NCBI GenBank assembly: GCA_013036105.1
Contig: JAAXCX010000008.1
Span: 1 to 64,000 of the forward strand
Direction: 5' to 3'
Source: Vulcanimicrobiota bacterium
Lineage (GTDB): Bacteria; Vulcanimicrobiota; Vulcanimicrobiia; Vulcanimicrobiales; Vulcanimicrobiaceae
Length of the DNA: 64,000 bases
The first letter of the stretch is position 1. Each line of letters opens with the position of its first letter. The notes below the pieces were generated by a model. The model saw nothing but the letters and a program-made list of their open reading frames with translations. It did not search any database and was not told the DNA's origin. Below are positions 25,236-33,057 of the stretch, piece by piece. The position numbers and the translations under genes are program-made.

Positions 25236-26026
25236 CAGACGAGTTTCCGTTCGCGCAGAAAATCGAAGATGGCTTGCGCGCCAGAGGGGCCGTCGGCCGC
25301 CTCGACTATTTTTGCTTTTTCACGCGCTCTTGGTGCGGCAATCGCCACGACTTCCATTTTTGCGCCGTCGCTGCCGGCTGGACGATCGATGCCGCAATCG
25401 GCGGCAGAAAGCGTGGATATCGTTTTTTTCTTGGCGCCCATGATGCCCTTGAGCGATGCGTAACGCGGTTCGCCGATGGCCATCGTTACCGTAACCAGTG
25501 CCGGCAACGGTCCCGAAACGACTTGGTAGCCGCTATCAGTTTCGCGCTGCGCCTTGATGCGGCCGTCGCCGATCTCTTCAATCTTACGCACGTTGGTCAG
25601 TCCGGGCACGCCTAAATACTCGGCCAGCGCGCCGGGCACGCCACCGGTGTTGCCATCGTCGGAAAGCGCACCGGAGAGAATCAGATCGAAGCCGGTCTTC
25701 TTGAGCGCTTGCGCCATGGCGTATGCCGTCACCGAAACGTCGCTGCCTTCCAAAGCGGGATCGCTCAACATCACGGCGTCGTCGGCTCCCATCGCTAGCG
25801 CCTTACGCAGCGACTCTTTCATGCTCTCAGGCGCCATCGTGAAAACGGTGACGGTGGTATCGGCACCGAGCCGTTCTTTCAATTGAAGAGCAGCTTCGAT
25901 TGCGTACTCGTCGAAAGGGTTGAGTGCGGTTTCAAGGCCCGCGCGCACCAAACGTTTTGTCGTGGGATCGATGCGCCGCACGGCATTCGGATCCGGCACG
26001 AGTTTTACGGTTACGACGATCTTCAC
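25235..26026 (-). CDS. etfB: Electron transfer flavoprotein beta subunit
   Basis: 263 aa, beginning MKIVVTVKLVPDPNAVRRID. The AMP/structural region NPFDEYAIEAALQLKE and the signature-like VTMAIGEPRYASLKGIMGAKKK (abbreviated: EPRYASLKGIMGAKKK) are typical of EtfB and form the recognition loop for partner dehydrogenases. First gene of the etfBA operon. Confidence 0.95.
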   Translation of the reverse strand: MKIVVTVKLVPDPNAVRRIDPTTKRLVRAGLETALNPFDEYAIEAALQLKERLGADTTVTVFTMAPESMKESLRKALAMGADDAVMLSDPALEGSDVSVTAYAMAQALKKTGFDLILSGALSDDGNTGGVPGALAEYLGVPGLTNVRKIEEIGDGRIKAQRETDSGYQVVSGPLPALVTVTMAIGEPRYASLKGIMGAKKKTISTLSAADCGIDRPAGSDGAKMEVVAIAAPRAREKAKIVEAADGPSGAQAIFDFLRERKLV

Positions 26027-26068
26027 GCGAGGAAAAGACCTCCAAGAAATGCAGAGACCCCGGAAGGG

Positions 26069-26084
26069 GTTCGGGAGAACCCGG
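26069..26084. promoter_or_regulatory. Short hairpin upstream of the barrel-protein gene
   Basis: GGGTTC-GGGA-GAACCC, a stable 6-bp stem with a GGGA tetraloop, in the 74-bp divergent region between etfB and the ATG at 26101. It would lie in the leader RNA of the plus-strand gene. No function known. Confidence 0.35.
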
Positions 26085-26100
26085 GTTCATTGTGTTCGGT

Positions 26101-26901
26101 ATGGTGACGCCCCTGCTTACGGTCATTCTCGCTGCAGCTGCGGCCGCTTCGCCCTCCCCCGCCCCAGCGCCGGACCCGTGCGGAGGAGCGACGACGAATC
26201 TGCTCGCGACCCTGAACCGGCCGACGATTGGTTTCAGCGCCTGCGCCGTAAAGCCGCGCGAAAGTTTATGGGAACTCGGATACGTCAACCAGGTTCAAAA
26301 CGACGGAACGCACGCCGCGGTGTATCCGCAGGGTTTCATCCGTTTCGGCGCGGCGCCGCGCTTGGAATGGGACGTCGTCGGTCCCAACTATTTGGTTCAG
26401 AACGGCAGCGGCGTTCTGCAGCGCGGTTTCCTTGACGGCGGAGTCGGCGCGAAGTACCAATTTCTCAGCGCGCCGTCCGATACCGCGGCGCTCGATCTGC
26501 TCTATATTTTTCCGACCGGTTCCGCGCTGTTCACGGCCGGAGCACCCGTTGAAACGCTGAATTTCGATTACGGGCATTCGCTTTCGCCCGTTGCGGGCGT
26601 TGCCACGACGATCGGCGTGCAATCGTCTTTCGCGCAAACGCTCGACGGACGCGCATCGCGTTTTACATCGCTGCTGCCGTCGGTGGCTTTCACCATTCAA
26701 AGTAATCCACGCACGCAGTTTTACGCGGAGTGGTACGGCCAAACGCGGACCCGACCCGACGGCGGAACGCTTTTTGGCGTGAACGGCGGCATCCAATACA
26801 TGCTGCGGCCGAATCTTGAGATCGACGCGGAGCTTGGACAAACGGTCACCGATTCAGCGCGTGGCCATTATTTCGGCTTCGGCATCGGAGTGCGGCCCTA
26901 A
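26101..26901 (+). CDS. Secreted beta-barrel-like protein (outer-membrane transporter-like)
   Basis: 266 aa from ATG 26101 (MVTPLLTVILAAAAAASPSP), a signal peptide followed by a short Pro/Ala linker. The body consists of repeated amphipathic beta strands with Gly/Asn turns (WDVVGPNYLVQNGSGV, FLDGGVGAKYQFL, SLSPVAGVATTIGVQSSF, RTQFYAEWYGQT) and ends in GHYFGFGIGVRP. This resembles the MetA-type/transporter outer-membrane family (12-strand barrels). No conserved catalytic motif. It stands alone, divergent from etfB. Confidence 0.65.
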   Translation: MVTPLLTVILAAAAAASPSPAPAPDPCGGATTNLLATLNRPTIGFSACAVKPRESLWELGYVNQVQNDGTHAAVYPQGFIRFGAAPRLEWDVVGPNYLVQNGSGVLQRGFLDGGVGAKYQFLSAPSDTAALDLLYIFPTGSALFTAGAPVETLNFDYGHSLSPVAGVATTIGVQSSFAQTLDGRASRFTSLLPSVAFTIQSNPRTQFYAEWYGQTRTRPDGGTLFGVNGGIQYMLRPNLEIDAELGQTVTDSARGHYFGFGIGVRP

Positions 26902-26921
26902 ACATGCTGTCGGTGCACTAA

Positions 26922-27131
26922 ATGAACCCCGGATTGCCGGTAGCCGCTCTGGTTATCGCCATCTTCGCGGTGGCTCTGGGAGCACGCCAGGTGTTCTGGG
27001 GCAGACCTAGCGGCTGGCCGGGCGCGGCCCTGATCGTCGTAGTGACCATTGCCGGCTTGATTTTGGTGCTGGCCGTTATTGTGATTATGACGTTCGCCGT
27101 CGTTTGCGGCCATGGGCGGCCATGCTTATAG
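26922..27131 (+). CDS. Small two-helix membrane protein
   Basis: 69 aa, MNPGLPVAALVIAIFAVALG, with a first helix, a short basic loop (RQVFWGRPSGWP) and a second helix AALIVVVTIAGLILVLAVIV. No Shine-Dalgarno is seen before the ATG. Resembles the generic two-helix small membrane proteins often found in such genomes; function unknown. Confidence 0.45.
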   Translation: MNPGLPVAALVIAIFAVALGARQVFWGRPSGWPGAALIVVVTIAGLILVLAVIVIMTFAVVCGHGRPCL

Positions 27132-27166
27132 GGGCGTTTTACTCAGGTATATAATAGCGTGTATGC

Positions 27167-27201
27167 TTGACATAATGTCGCGTATACGTTACATTATGTC
27201 A
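27167..27201 (+). promoter_or_regulatory. Sigma-70-like promoter buried in a 34-bp palindrome (candidate XRE operator)
   Basis: Arms TGACATAATGT (27168-27178) and ACATTATGTCA (27191-27201) are perfect inverted repeats, and the centre CGTATACG (27181-27188) is palindromic about the same axis, so 30 of 34 bases are symmetric. A promoter fits inside: TTGACA (27167-27172), 17-bp spacer, TACATT (27190-27195). Transcription would begin near 27202, right at the ATG at 27203, so the mRNA would be leaderless. A second TATAAT lies at 27150-27155. The small XRE protein encoded two genes in is the obvious candidate autorepressor. Confidence 0.75.
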
Positions 27202-27202
27202 C

Positions 27203-27601
27203 ATGAACACGCCAAACCATACCGCGACAGCCGGCCGTCGCTATGCCATCGAGTTCTCGATTTCGATGGTCGCCTATGCGGTCGTACTCATCGCTAGTAT
27301 AAAAACGATCGAGCATGGCTTACCGCCGGCGCTCAAATTCGTCTTCACCCTGCTACCGGTTATCCCGATCGCATTCGTCTTTGCGGCGATCGTACGGTAC
27401 ATGGGCAGCATCGACGAGCTGCAACGCCGGATTCAGATCGAATCGCTTTCGCTTGCAGCAGGCATCACCGCGCTGCTCGCCATCACCTACGGATTTCTCG
27501 AAACCGTTGGGTTGCCGCACTTGAGCGCGTGGTACACGTACGCCGCGGTCATGGCCGCTTGGCTGATTGCACAACCGTTCGTAGCGCGACGGTATCGCTA
27601 G
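27203..27601 (+). CDS. Four-helix membrane protein paired with an XRE regulator
   Basis: 132 aa. A short hydrophilic N-terminus (MNTPNHTATAGRRYAI) is followed by four hydrophobic helices at about 14-33, 43-64, 82-100 and 107-125. A charged loop (SIDELQRRIQIESL) sits between helices two and three. There is no Shine-Dalgarno; the start probably lies at the 5' end of the transcript. It is translationally coupled (TAGTG) to the small regulator gene that follows. Such membrane-protein/short XRE pairs are widespread and uncharacterised. Confidence 0.75.
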   Translation: MNTPNHTATAGRRYAIEFSISMVAYAVVLIASIKTIEHGLPPALKFVFTLLPVIPIAFVFAAIVRYMGSIDELQRRIQIESLSLAAGITALLAITYGFLETVGLPHLSAWYTYAAVMAAWLIAQPFVARRYR

Positions 27602-27801
27602 TGCGTAACCGCATCCGCGTTCTTCGCGCCGAGCATGAATGGTCGCAGGCCGAAGTGGCCGATCGCCTCGGCATCGCGCGCCAAACGATTAACGCCCTCG
27701 AAACGGGGAAATACGCACCCAGTCTTCCGCTTGCTTTCAAAATCTCTAAGCTATTTAAGAAACCGGTCGAAGAGATCTTCGATCCGGCTTCCGAGGAGTA
27801 A
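27601..27801 (+). CDS. Small XRE-family transcriptional regulator
   Basis: 66 aa from GTG 27601, sharing a base with the stop of the membrane-protein gene. The whole protein is one Cro/C1-type helix-turn-helix: IRVLRAEHEWSQAEVADRLG, IARQTINALETGKYAPSLPL, AFKISKLFKKPVEEIF. The recognition helix is QTINALETGKY. It probably binds as a dimer to the palindrome at 27168-27201 and represses its own operon. Confidence 0.92.
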   Translation: MRNRIRVLRAEHEWSQAEVADRLGIARQTINALETGKYAPSLPLAFKISKLFKKPVEEIFDPASEE

Positions 27802-27804
27802 CTC

Positions 27805-28731
27805 ATGCGCCGCCTTCTTCTTGCAGTAACACTTGCCGTGCTCGCCTCGCCGGCAGCCGCGCGGGCGGCAGTTCCTCCGCCACTGCCCACCCCGACGAGA
27901 TCCTTCGATTCGGGCTCGCTTCATGTCGACGTCTACGGCACTCCCGGAAGGCGCGCGCTGGTTTTTATTCCGGGTTTAACGTGCGGACCGTGGGAATGGT
28001 CGGGCGAAATCGCGCAGTTCTCGCCGTCTTATACGATTTATGCGCTCACGCTTCCAGGTTTCGACGGACACCCGGCGATCAAGACGCCGCTCTTCCAAAC
28101 GGTTTCCGCCGATTTTTGGACGCTTCTGCAGACGGAGGCGATCGTGAAGCCCGTGGTCATCGGACACAGTTTGGGTGGGACGCTCGCCATCATGCTTGCA
28201 GAGCAACACTCCGGCAAACTAGGCGGCGTCATATCAGTCGACGGCCTCCCAACCTTTCCCGGCATGGACAGAATGACGGCCGATCAGCGTACGCAAGCGG
28301 CGGCGCAGATGACTGCCGCTATGGCGCAAGCTTCAACGCCGGCGCAATTCTCGGCAATGGAACAGACCTACGTGCTGCCCAACCTGATGACGTCACCCGA
28401 GGACATCGCGGTTGTAGCACCTCTAGCCGCGCGCAGCGATATTGCGGCAACGGCAGCCTGGACATCCGAAGATATCGCGCTCGATCTGCGTCCGCAGCTC
28501 ACGCAGATCACGATCCCGCTCTTGGTCATTGCGCCGTTCGATGCGGCGCTCGAAGGCAAAGTACTTCCGGACGCCGATGCTAAACGCGGCTACTACGACG
28601 CCCTTCTAGCGAACGACCCCGCCGCAAACGTACAAATGATCGAGCCATCACGGCACTTCGTCATGTACGACCAGCCCAAAAAACTCCATGATGCTATCGC
28701 GGCATTTGTAAGACAGCACCCGCCGGGCTAG
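27805..28731 (+). CDS. Secreted alpha/beta hydrolase
   Basis: 308 aa with signal peptide MRRLLLAVTLAVLASPAAARA. Oxyanion region VFIPGLTCGPWEWSGEI, nucleophile elbow VIGHSLGGTLAIML (Ser), a likely acid in the region LLVIAPFDAALE, and catalytic His in EPSRHFVMYDQP. The fold is clear but the substrate is not; esterase or lipase-like activity is possible. It follows the XRE gene by three bases with GAGGAG overlapping that stop, so it may be under the same autoregulated promoter. Confidence 0.88.
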   Translation: MRRLLLAVTLAVLASPAAARAAVPPPLPTPTRSFDSGSLHVDVYGTPGRRALVFIPGLTCGPWEWSGEIAQFSPSYTIYALTLPGFDGHPAIKTPLFQTVSADFWTLLQTEAIVKPVVIGHSLGGTLAIMLAEQHSGKLGGVISVDGLPTFPGMDRMTADQRTQAAAQMTAAMAQASTPAQFSAMEQTYVLPNLMTSPEDIAVVAPLAARSDIAATAAWTSEDIALDLRPQLTQITIPLLVIAPFDAALEGKVLPDADAKRGYYDALLANDPAANVQMIEPSRHFVMYDQPKKLHDAIAAFVRQHPPG

Positions 28732-31004
28732 CGCGGTTTTGAATTCGAGCCGAACATTAGATGCAGCTCGACGCTGCGCGGTCGCGCGAAATGCGTACCC
28801 TGGAGCGAGCTGTTCAAGGTGATCGCGTAGCGATCGTTCAGCGCGTTGCGAATAGCAAGTCCCAGCGACGCATTCCTCCCGACGTTTAAGCCATAGGCAA
28901 AATCGAAGGTTAGGTGCGGCGGCACTTTACACGTGTCGCACGCAGTCGTAGAGAGGCCGCTGCCGTATTCAGTCTCGGCCGAAAAATAACCGGTCTGGTC
29001 TACGCTGACGATTCCTGCGGTAGCGTCCCAACGCTGATCGTGATCGGCCTGCGCAAAATCGTCCGGGAAGGCGCTGCAATCGATGAGCAGCGAACTGCCG
29101 CAACCCTTGCTGAATGCGCGGCTGTGCGTCAAGCTCACATAGGCTCGGCCGCCCTGGGTGAGCGCACGCTGTAAGAGCGCCGACTCGATGTCGATGACTC
29201 CTTGCGCGAAGTTGATGTCTTGGTGAATATTCGTAGACCCAACTTGACCGTCGTCCACGACGTTGGTCAGCGCGTAATGCGCAACCCGCAAGCCTAAGTC
29301 GTAGGCTCCCACGGGTAGGTGCGCTCCCGCTTCGTACAGCGAATCGCGCTGCGGTTTGAGATCGAAGGTCGTGCCGCTGGCCGGATTCAGAAATTGAGCG
29401 TTTCCGCCGGAGACGTTCTCGAATGAGAACGGGACGAAGAGTCTGCCATAGTAGATGTACGCACTGGCACGCGAGCCGAACGCTCGCGTCAATTTGAGGC
29501 GCGGACTGAGTTGAGCATAGCCGACCGCAAAATCGCTGGATTTCAACTGAAAGCTGTCCTGGCGCAACCCCAGATCGGCCGACCAGCCACCGCCCATCTT
29601 CCAGCTGTCTTGTACGTAGGCAGATTGTGAATGCGCCACGTTGGGCGTATTATCGACGATCTGCAGCGGCGCGGACTGAATGAAGTTATCGCCTTGCAGC
29701 GTGATATTATACAGCTTCGCGATATTGTCGTTCCGATAAGCGGCTCCGGCGCGGATCTCGTGGCGAGAGCCGCGGAAATCGTAATCGCCGGAGAACCCGT
29801 AACTGGTCGAGAGCCGGTCGCTGGCGGCCGAGAAGACGCAATCACTGGGGTTGGAACTGCAATCGTCGCCGGCAGCCCCGGCCAAATCGTTGGCGAGATC
29901 GTTAAAATCTTTGATATGCGAACGCTTGAACGACGGCCCGAATGAGAGAATCCCGCTCGTTCCGATCGCGTGATGATATTGCAACGTCACGAACGTGTCG
30001 TCTTGAGTTTCGACGTCGTCAGTCGAAGCCGGTTGGCCGTTGGTCGTATCGGGCGGAATTTGAAACGTCTGATACGTGTGATTGAGATCGAGGTTGATAT
30101 TGTCAAAACCGTGCACCGGCAAACTGACGCGCAGGAATTGCGTCGCGATGCTGCCGGCGTCGTGAACAGGATTGGGAACCGGCGGGTCGAGCGCCCAGCC
30201 ATCCCGTTGAATCCGGTTGCTAAACGTCATGCCGCCGGCCGCGCCGACCGGCGCGTGATAAAGCAGATCCGATTCGGCTAGGCCCAGGCTACCCTGTATG
30301 AGCTCGCCGCTGAATCCGGCCGAGCCGCTGCCTGCGCGCGTCGCAATATTGATGACCGCGCCGAATTTGTCCCCGTACTGTGCGGGGAACGCGCCTTCGA
30401 TAATTTCCGCATAGCCGACATTGGCCACGTCGAACTCGGTGCCCAGTACGCGTGACAGGGCTTGCGGTACCGGGACGCCGTCGATGATGTAATTGACGAA
30501 ACCGTGATCACCGTTCACGTGGATCTGGCCGTTGCTGCCGCGCGCAGCCGACGGCAGTTGCGCGAGAATATTTGGAAAGCTCTTTGCGTTGGGCGCATAC
30601 TGCAACCCGGCGCCGCTAATTGAAAGCGAGGAGCCCGAGGCCAAGATATTGGGACGCGCCTGTGTGCGCGTGTTCGAAATCTCTTTCAGTTCGGCCAGGT
30701 CGAGCCTCAGTTGCGCGCCACCGCTAGGTACTTCCAGCGCCACATCGGTAGCGTAGCGATCCTTCTGGGCCGCGATCCGGTACAGCCCGAGCGGAACGGC
30801 AGAAAAAGAAAAACTGCCGTCGGCGTGCGAGACCGTCCGGAATACGAGGTTGTTTCCGGAAAGCGTGACCGCGGCGTTGGCGACTGGGCGCCCCTGCGAA
30901 CGTACGACGCCCGAAACAAAAGACGCGCTCTGCGCCGCGGCCGGTACGTTCAGGGCGGCACTGAGCAGCGGGAGGAGACAAAGAAAAGCGAATATGCGAA
31001 CCAT
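28728..31004 (-). CDS. TonB-dependent receptor with carboxypeptidase-regulatory-like domain, Fur-type site at the start
   Basis: 758 aa from ATG 31004 (MVRIFAFLCLLPLLSAAL). A TTG at 31022 is an alternative but lies inside the Fur-like site. N-terminal regulatory Ig-like domain (SFVSGVVRSQGRPVANAAVTL is its first strand pair, abbreviated GVVRSQGRPVANAAVTL), plug (YAPNAKSFPNILAQLPSAA ... VNGDHGFVNYIIDGVPVP), then a 22-strand barrel with a last strand RPRSVELHLMFG. Paralogous in layout to the receptor at 11931. The Fur-like operator suggests iron-dependent expression and a siderophore or heme ligand. It overlaps the convergent hydrolase gene by 4 bp. Confidence 0.92.
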   Translation of the reverse strand: MVRIFAFLCLLPLLSAALNVPAAAQSASFVSGVVRSQGRPVANAAVTLSGNNLVFRTVSHADGSFSFSAVPLGLYRIAAQKDRYATDVALEVPSGGAQLRLDLAELKEISNTRTQARPNILASGSSLSISGAGLQYAPNAKSFPNILAQLPSAARGSNGQIHVNGDHGFVNYIIDGVPVPQALSRVLGTEFDVANVGYAEIIEGAFPAQYGDKFGAVINIATRAGSGSAGFSGELIQGSLGLAESDLLYHAPVGAAGGMTFSNRIQRDGWALDPPVPNPVHDAGSIATQFLRVSLPVHGFDNINLDLNHTYQTFQIPPDTTNGQPASTDDVETQDDTFVTLQYHHAIGTSGILSFGPSFKRSHIKDFNDLANDLAGAAGDDCSSNPSDCVFSAASDRLSTSYGFSGDYDFRGSRHEIRAGAAYRNDNIAKLYNITLQGDNFIQSAPLQIVDNTPNVAHSQSAYVQDSWKMGGGWSADLGLRQDSFQLKSSDFAVGYAQLSPRLKLTRAFGSRASAYIYYGRLFVPFSFENVSGGNAQFLNPASGTTFDLKPQRDSLYEAGAHLPVGAYDLGLRVAHYALTNVVDDGQVGSTNIHQDINFAQGVIDIESALLQRALTQGGRAYVSLTHSRAFSKGCGSSLLIDCSAFPDDFAQADHDQRWDATAGIVSVDQTGYFSAETEYGSGLSTTACDTCKVPPHLTFDFAYGLNVGRNASLGLAIRNALNDRYAITLNSSLQGTHFARPRSVELHLMFGSNSKPR

Positions 31005-31006
31005 TT

Positions 31007-31021
31007 TGAGAATGATTCGCA
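31007..31021 (-). promoter_or_regulatory. Fur-box-like operator at the TonB receptor start
   Basis: TGAGAAT-G-ATTCGCA, a 7-1-7 arrangement with 12 of 15 matches to the Fur consensus TGATAATNATTATCA and 6 of 7 symmetric positions. It sits immediately before the ATG at 31004, over the expected ribosome site or leader. Iron repression of the receptor is the natural reading. Confidence 0.6.
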
Positions 31022-31047
31022 AATTTAGATGGGAACCCTCTTTCTAA

Positions 31048-31200
31048 TTACACGTGTTCGTCGGGCTCGGCGTGGTGTGCGTCCCTCTCGTCGTCGGCGT
31101 TGGGATTCAAATCGGTGTCGCCGTAGACGGCTTCGGCCGGCTCGACCTCATCGGTTTCGCGCTCCACTTTGTCTTCGTCGTCGAGATGTTCGCGCTCCAT
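31048..31200 (-). CDS. Small acidic protein, 50 residues
   Basis: 50 aa (MEREHLDDEDKVERETDEVE...), too short for standard ORF cut-offs. Strong Shine-Dalgarno AAGGAG six bases before the ATG and a 9-bp gap after the HAD gene support it. About 20 of the 50 residues are Asp or Glu, with His near the end (DAHHAEPDEHV), so it is probably disordered. Its operon partner upstream (31875-32069) is also a short acidic protein. Function unknown. Confidence 0.6.
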   Translation of the reverse strand: MEREHLDDEDKVERETDEVEPAEAVYGDTDLNPNADDERDAHHAEPDEHV

Positions 31201-31209
31201 AGGATCTCC

Positions 31210-31872
31210 TTATTCTTCACGCACGCCGAGTTCGTCTAAGTGCCGGCGCATTTCTTCCGGATCGGCGTAGACTCGGAATGCTCCGGCTTGCTCCAACTCT
31301 TGTTGCCCGTAACCGCCACTGAGTACGCCCACGCCCAAGAAATTCGCGCGCCGCGCCGCCAGCATATCCCACACGCTATCGCCGACGACCATCGCCTCAA
31401 CGTCTTTAGCGTGAAGCTTCTTGGCGGCGGTGAGGAAGAGATCTGGATCGGGTTTGGCGCGCTTGACGTCCTCGCGCGTAATGATGTTTTCGTCCGGGCG
31501 CCCCAGCAGTTCGAGCATCGGCCCTGCATCGGCTGTTGTTCCACTGGTCGCTATGATGTATGGGATCTTCAGCTCGCGCAATTCAGCTAAGAGTTCGCGC
31601 GCTCCGGGAAGCGGAGATACCGAAGGGATGCGGCGCTTAAACTCTTGCTCGTGCAGTTCGCTCAGCCGCTTGATCACCGCTTCGTCGAGCGGCATATCGA
31701 GCTCGCGCGCGAGCGCGCGTATCATCAGGCCCCCGCTCATGCCGATGCGGCGGTGGAGGCGCCAAATGGAAAGATCGAAACCGCATTCGCGCAGCGCCGC
31801 ATGCCACGCCATGACGTGCTGATAGACGCTGTCGACGAGCGTGCCGTCGAGGTCGAAGATGAACGCGGGCAA
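31210..31872 (-). CDS. HAD-superfamily phosphatase (phosphoglycolate phosphatase / beta-PGM-like)
   Basis: 220 aa. Motif I FDLDGTLVDS with the Asp nucleophile, motif II Thr/Ser in YIIATSGTTAD, Lys in DVKRAKPDPDLF, motif IV MVVGDSVWDMLAA. The cap is helical (C1 type). It is likely a small-molecule phosphatase with a sugar-phosphate or phosphoglycolate substrate. In an operon between two short acidic proteins (3 bp after the 64-residue one, 9 bp before the 50-residue one). Confidence 0.9.
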   Translation of the reverse strand: MPAFIFDLDGTLVDSVYQHVMAWHAALRECGFDLSIWRLHRRIGMSGGLMIRALARELDMPLDEAVIKRLSELHEQEFKRRIPSVSPLPGARELLAELRELKIPYIIATSGTTADAGPMLELLGRPDENIITREDVKRAKPDPDLFLTAAKKLHAKDVEAMVVGDSVWDMLAARRANFLGVGVLSGGYGQQELEQAGAFRVYADPEEMRRHLDELGVREE

Positions 31873-31874
31873 AC

Positions 31875-32069
31875 TTAGGGCTTCTTCGGGTCGTTCACGC
31901 CGAAGAGATTTTCTTCCATGTCGCGATCGTCTTCTTGCGAATCGACTCCGGGGTCCATGGTCTCGTCGCCCGCGGCGTCGTCGCGGCGCGGCCCTCCGGG
32001 TTTGCTTTGGTTTTCGGTCAGGTCGTCTTGAAAGATCTCGCCGTCGCGGTCTTTGGGAAGCTTATCCAT
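31875..32069 (-). CDS. Small acidic protein, 64 residues
   Basis: 64 aa, MDKLPKDRDGEIFQDDLTEN, with many Asp/Glu, few hydrophobics, and a C-terminus ENLFGVNDPKKP. It is likely disordered. It is 3 bp upstream of the HAD phosphatase and heads that small operon. I do not recognise it. Confidence 0.5.
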   Translation of the reverse strand: MDKLPKDRDGEIFQDDLTENQSKPGGPRRDDAAGDETMDPGVDSQEDDRDMEENLFGVNDPKKP

Positions 32070-32091
32070 GAAGCGGTCTTACCCGCTTTGG

Positions 32092-32427
32092 TTAGACGCG
32101 CGGGGTTGCGCGGAACGCACCCGAACCGCAGATCTCGACGATCTGATCGTTGCTCAGGCGGCGGAAACTCACGTTGCAGTACTTGAAGGCCTCGCCGGCC
32201 TCAGCGGCCTCATAGAGCCCCTGGGCTTCGGGATTGAGACTCGGATGCTGGCGAACCGTCCGGTTTTTGAAATTCACGCGGTAGACGAGCTTCTCTCCGA
32301 AAAGCGAAACGTCGCCGCGGGCATTCTCATAGCCGCCGTAAATGGGTTCTTGGACCTCCTCGGCGCCTGCCTGTTTGGCTTTTAGGAGCAGGACGTCGAC
32401 GGGGGCGATTTCAGGTTCGCAGATCAT
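32092..32427 (-). CDS. Conserved-looking small protein of unknown function
   Basis: 111 aa starting MICEPEIAPVDVLLLKAKQA. It has a mixed alpha/beta composition, a Gly/Tyr turn (EPIYGGYENARGD), a beta pair (EKLVYRVNFKNRTVRQ) and CNVSFRRLSNDQIVEICGSG. No recognisable domain. It lies 22 bp upstream of the 64-residue acidic gene on the same strand and may be part of that operon. Confidence 0.55.
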   Translation of the reverse strand: MICEPEIAPVDVLLLKAKQAGAEEVQEPIYGGYENARGDVSLFGEKLVYRVNFKNRTVRQHPSLNPEAQGLYEAAEAGEAFKYCNVSFRRLSNDQIVEICGSGAFRATPRV

Positions 32428-32484
32428 ATCGCTTCACCTAACCCCCGCAGCGCGCTAAAGGTTGCATCCGGGCGCGGAGGGTCA

Positions 32485-33051
32485 TTATGTGCTGGGAAGC
32501 GTGCCGAAAAGCAGTGCAATGTAGAGCACAATCCAGACCAACATGGTCACGGCGACGATTTTTTGCACAAATGCCTGCCCGATGAAAATCGGGAGTGCGA
32601 CGATGGCCATCATGAGCCCCTTCAGACCAAAGTCGGCATTGAACGTCAAATGCCCGTCGAGGAGATATGTCTGCGCGAAGGTAGCGAGAATCCCGGTCAC
32701 AAGCAGCGAGAAAAACCAGCGCCGGTTTTCTCCGTACGCCCGTTCCATATCTTCGACGCCCGGCGGTAAGATGAGTCCTGAAACGATGTAAAGGAGCCCG
32801 GGGACAGCGATAGTGATCCCGTAGATCGCAAACGTCCAGCCATGTCGGTGGCCAACGAGGCTGAAGTCAGACCACCACAGCAACAGCATGATCAGCAGAA
32901 GATTGATGATCCACACCACGCTCGGCAAGAAAAACGTAATCCGGCCGCGGTGTGCGATCAGCCGGATGATCGAACCCAGCAGATGCGCGATACCCAGCCC
33001 AAGGACGATCGAGACGAGAACGGAGAGGTACGAAAAAACCTCGACTTTCAC
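32485..33051 (-). CDS. Integral membrane protein of unknown function
   Basis: 188 aa, start MKVEVFSYLSVLVSIVLGLG. Five or six hydrophobic segments: about 5-27, 40-60, 72-92, 110-128, 138-155 and 160-182. A short loop carries EDMERAYGENRRWF. No motif for a transporter or enzyme. It immediately follows the prolyl oligopeptidase on the same strand (6 bp after its stop at 33058), so the two may be co-transcribed. Confidence 0.7.
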   Translation of the reverse strand: MKVEVFSYLSVLVSIVLGLGIAHLLGSIIRLIAHRGRITFFLPSVVWIINLLLIMLLLWWSDFSLVGHRHGWTFAIYGITIAVPGLLYIVSGLILPPGVEDMERAYGENRRWFFSLLVTGILATFAQTYLLDGHLTFNADFGLKGLMMAIVALPIFIGQAFVQKIVAVTMLVWIVLYIALLFGTLPST

Positions 33052-33057
33052 GCCCGT

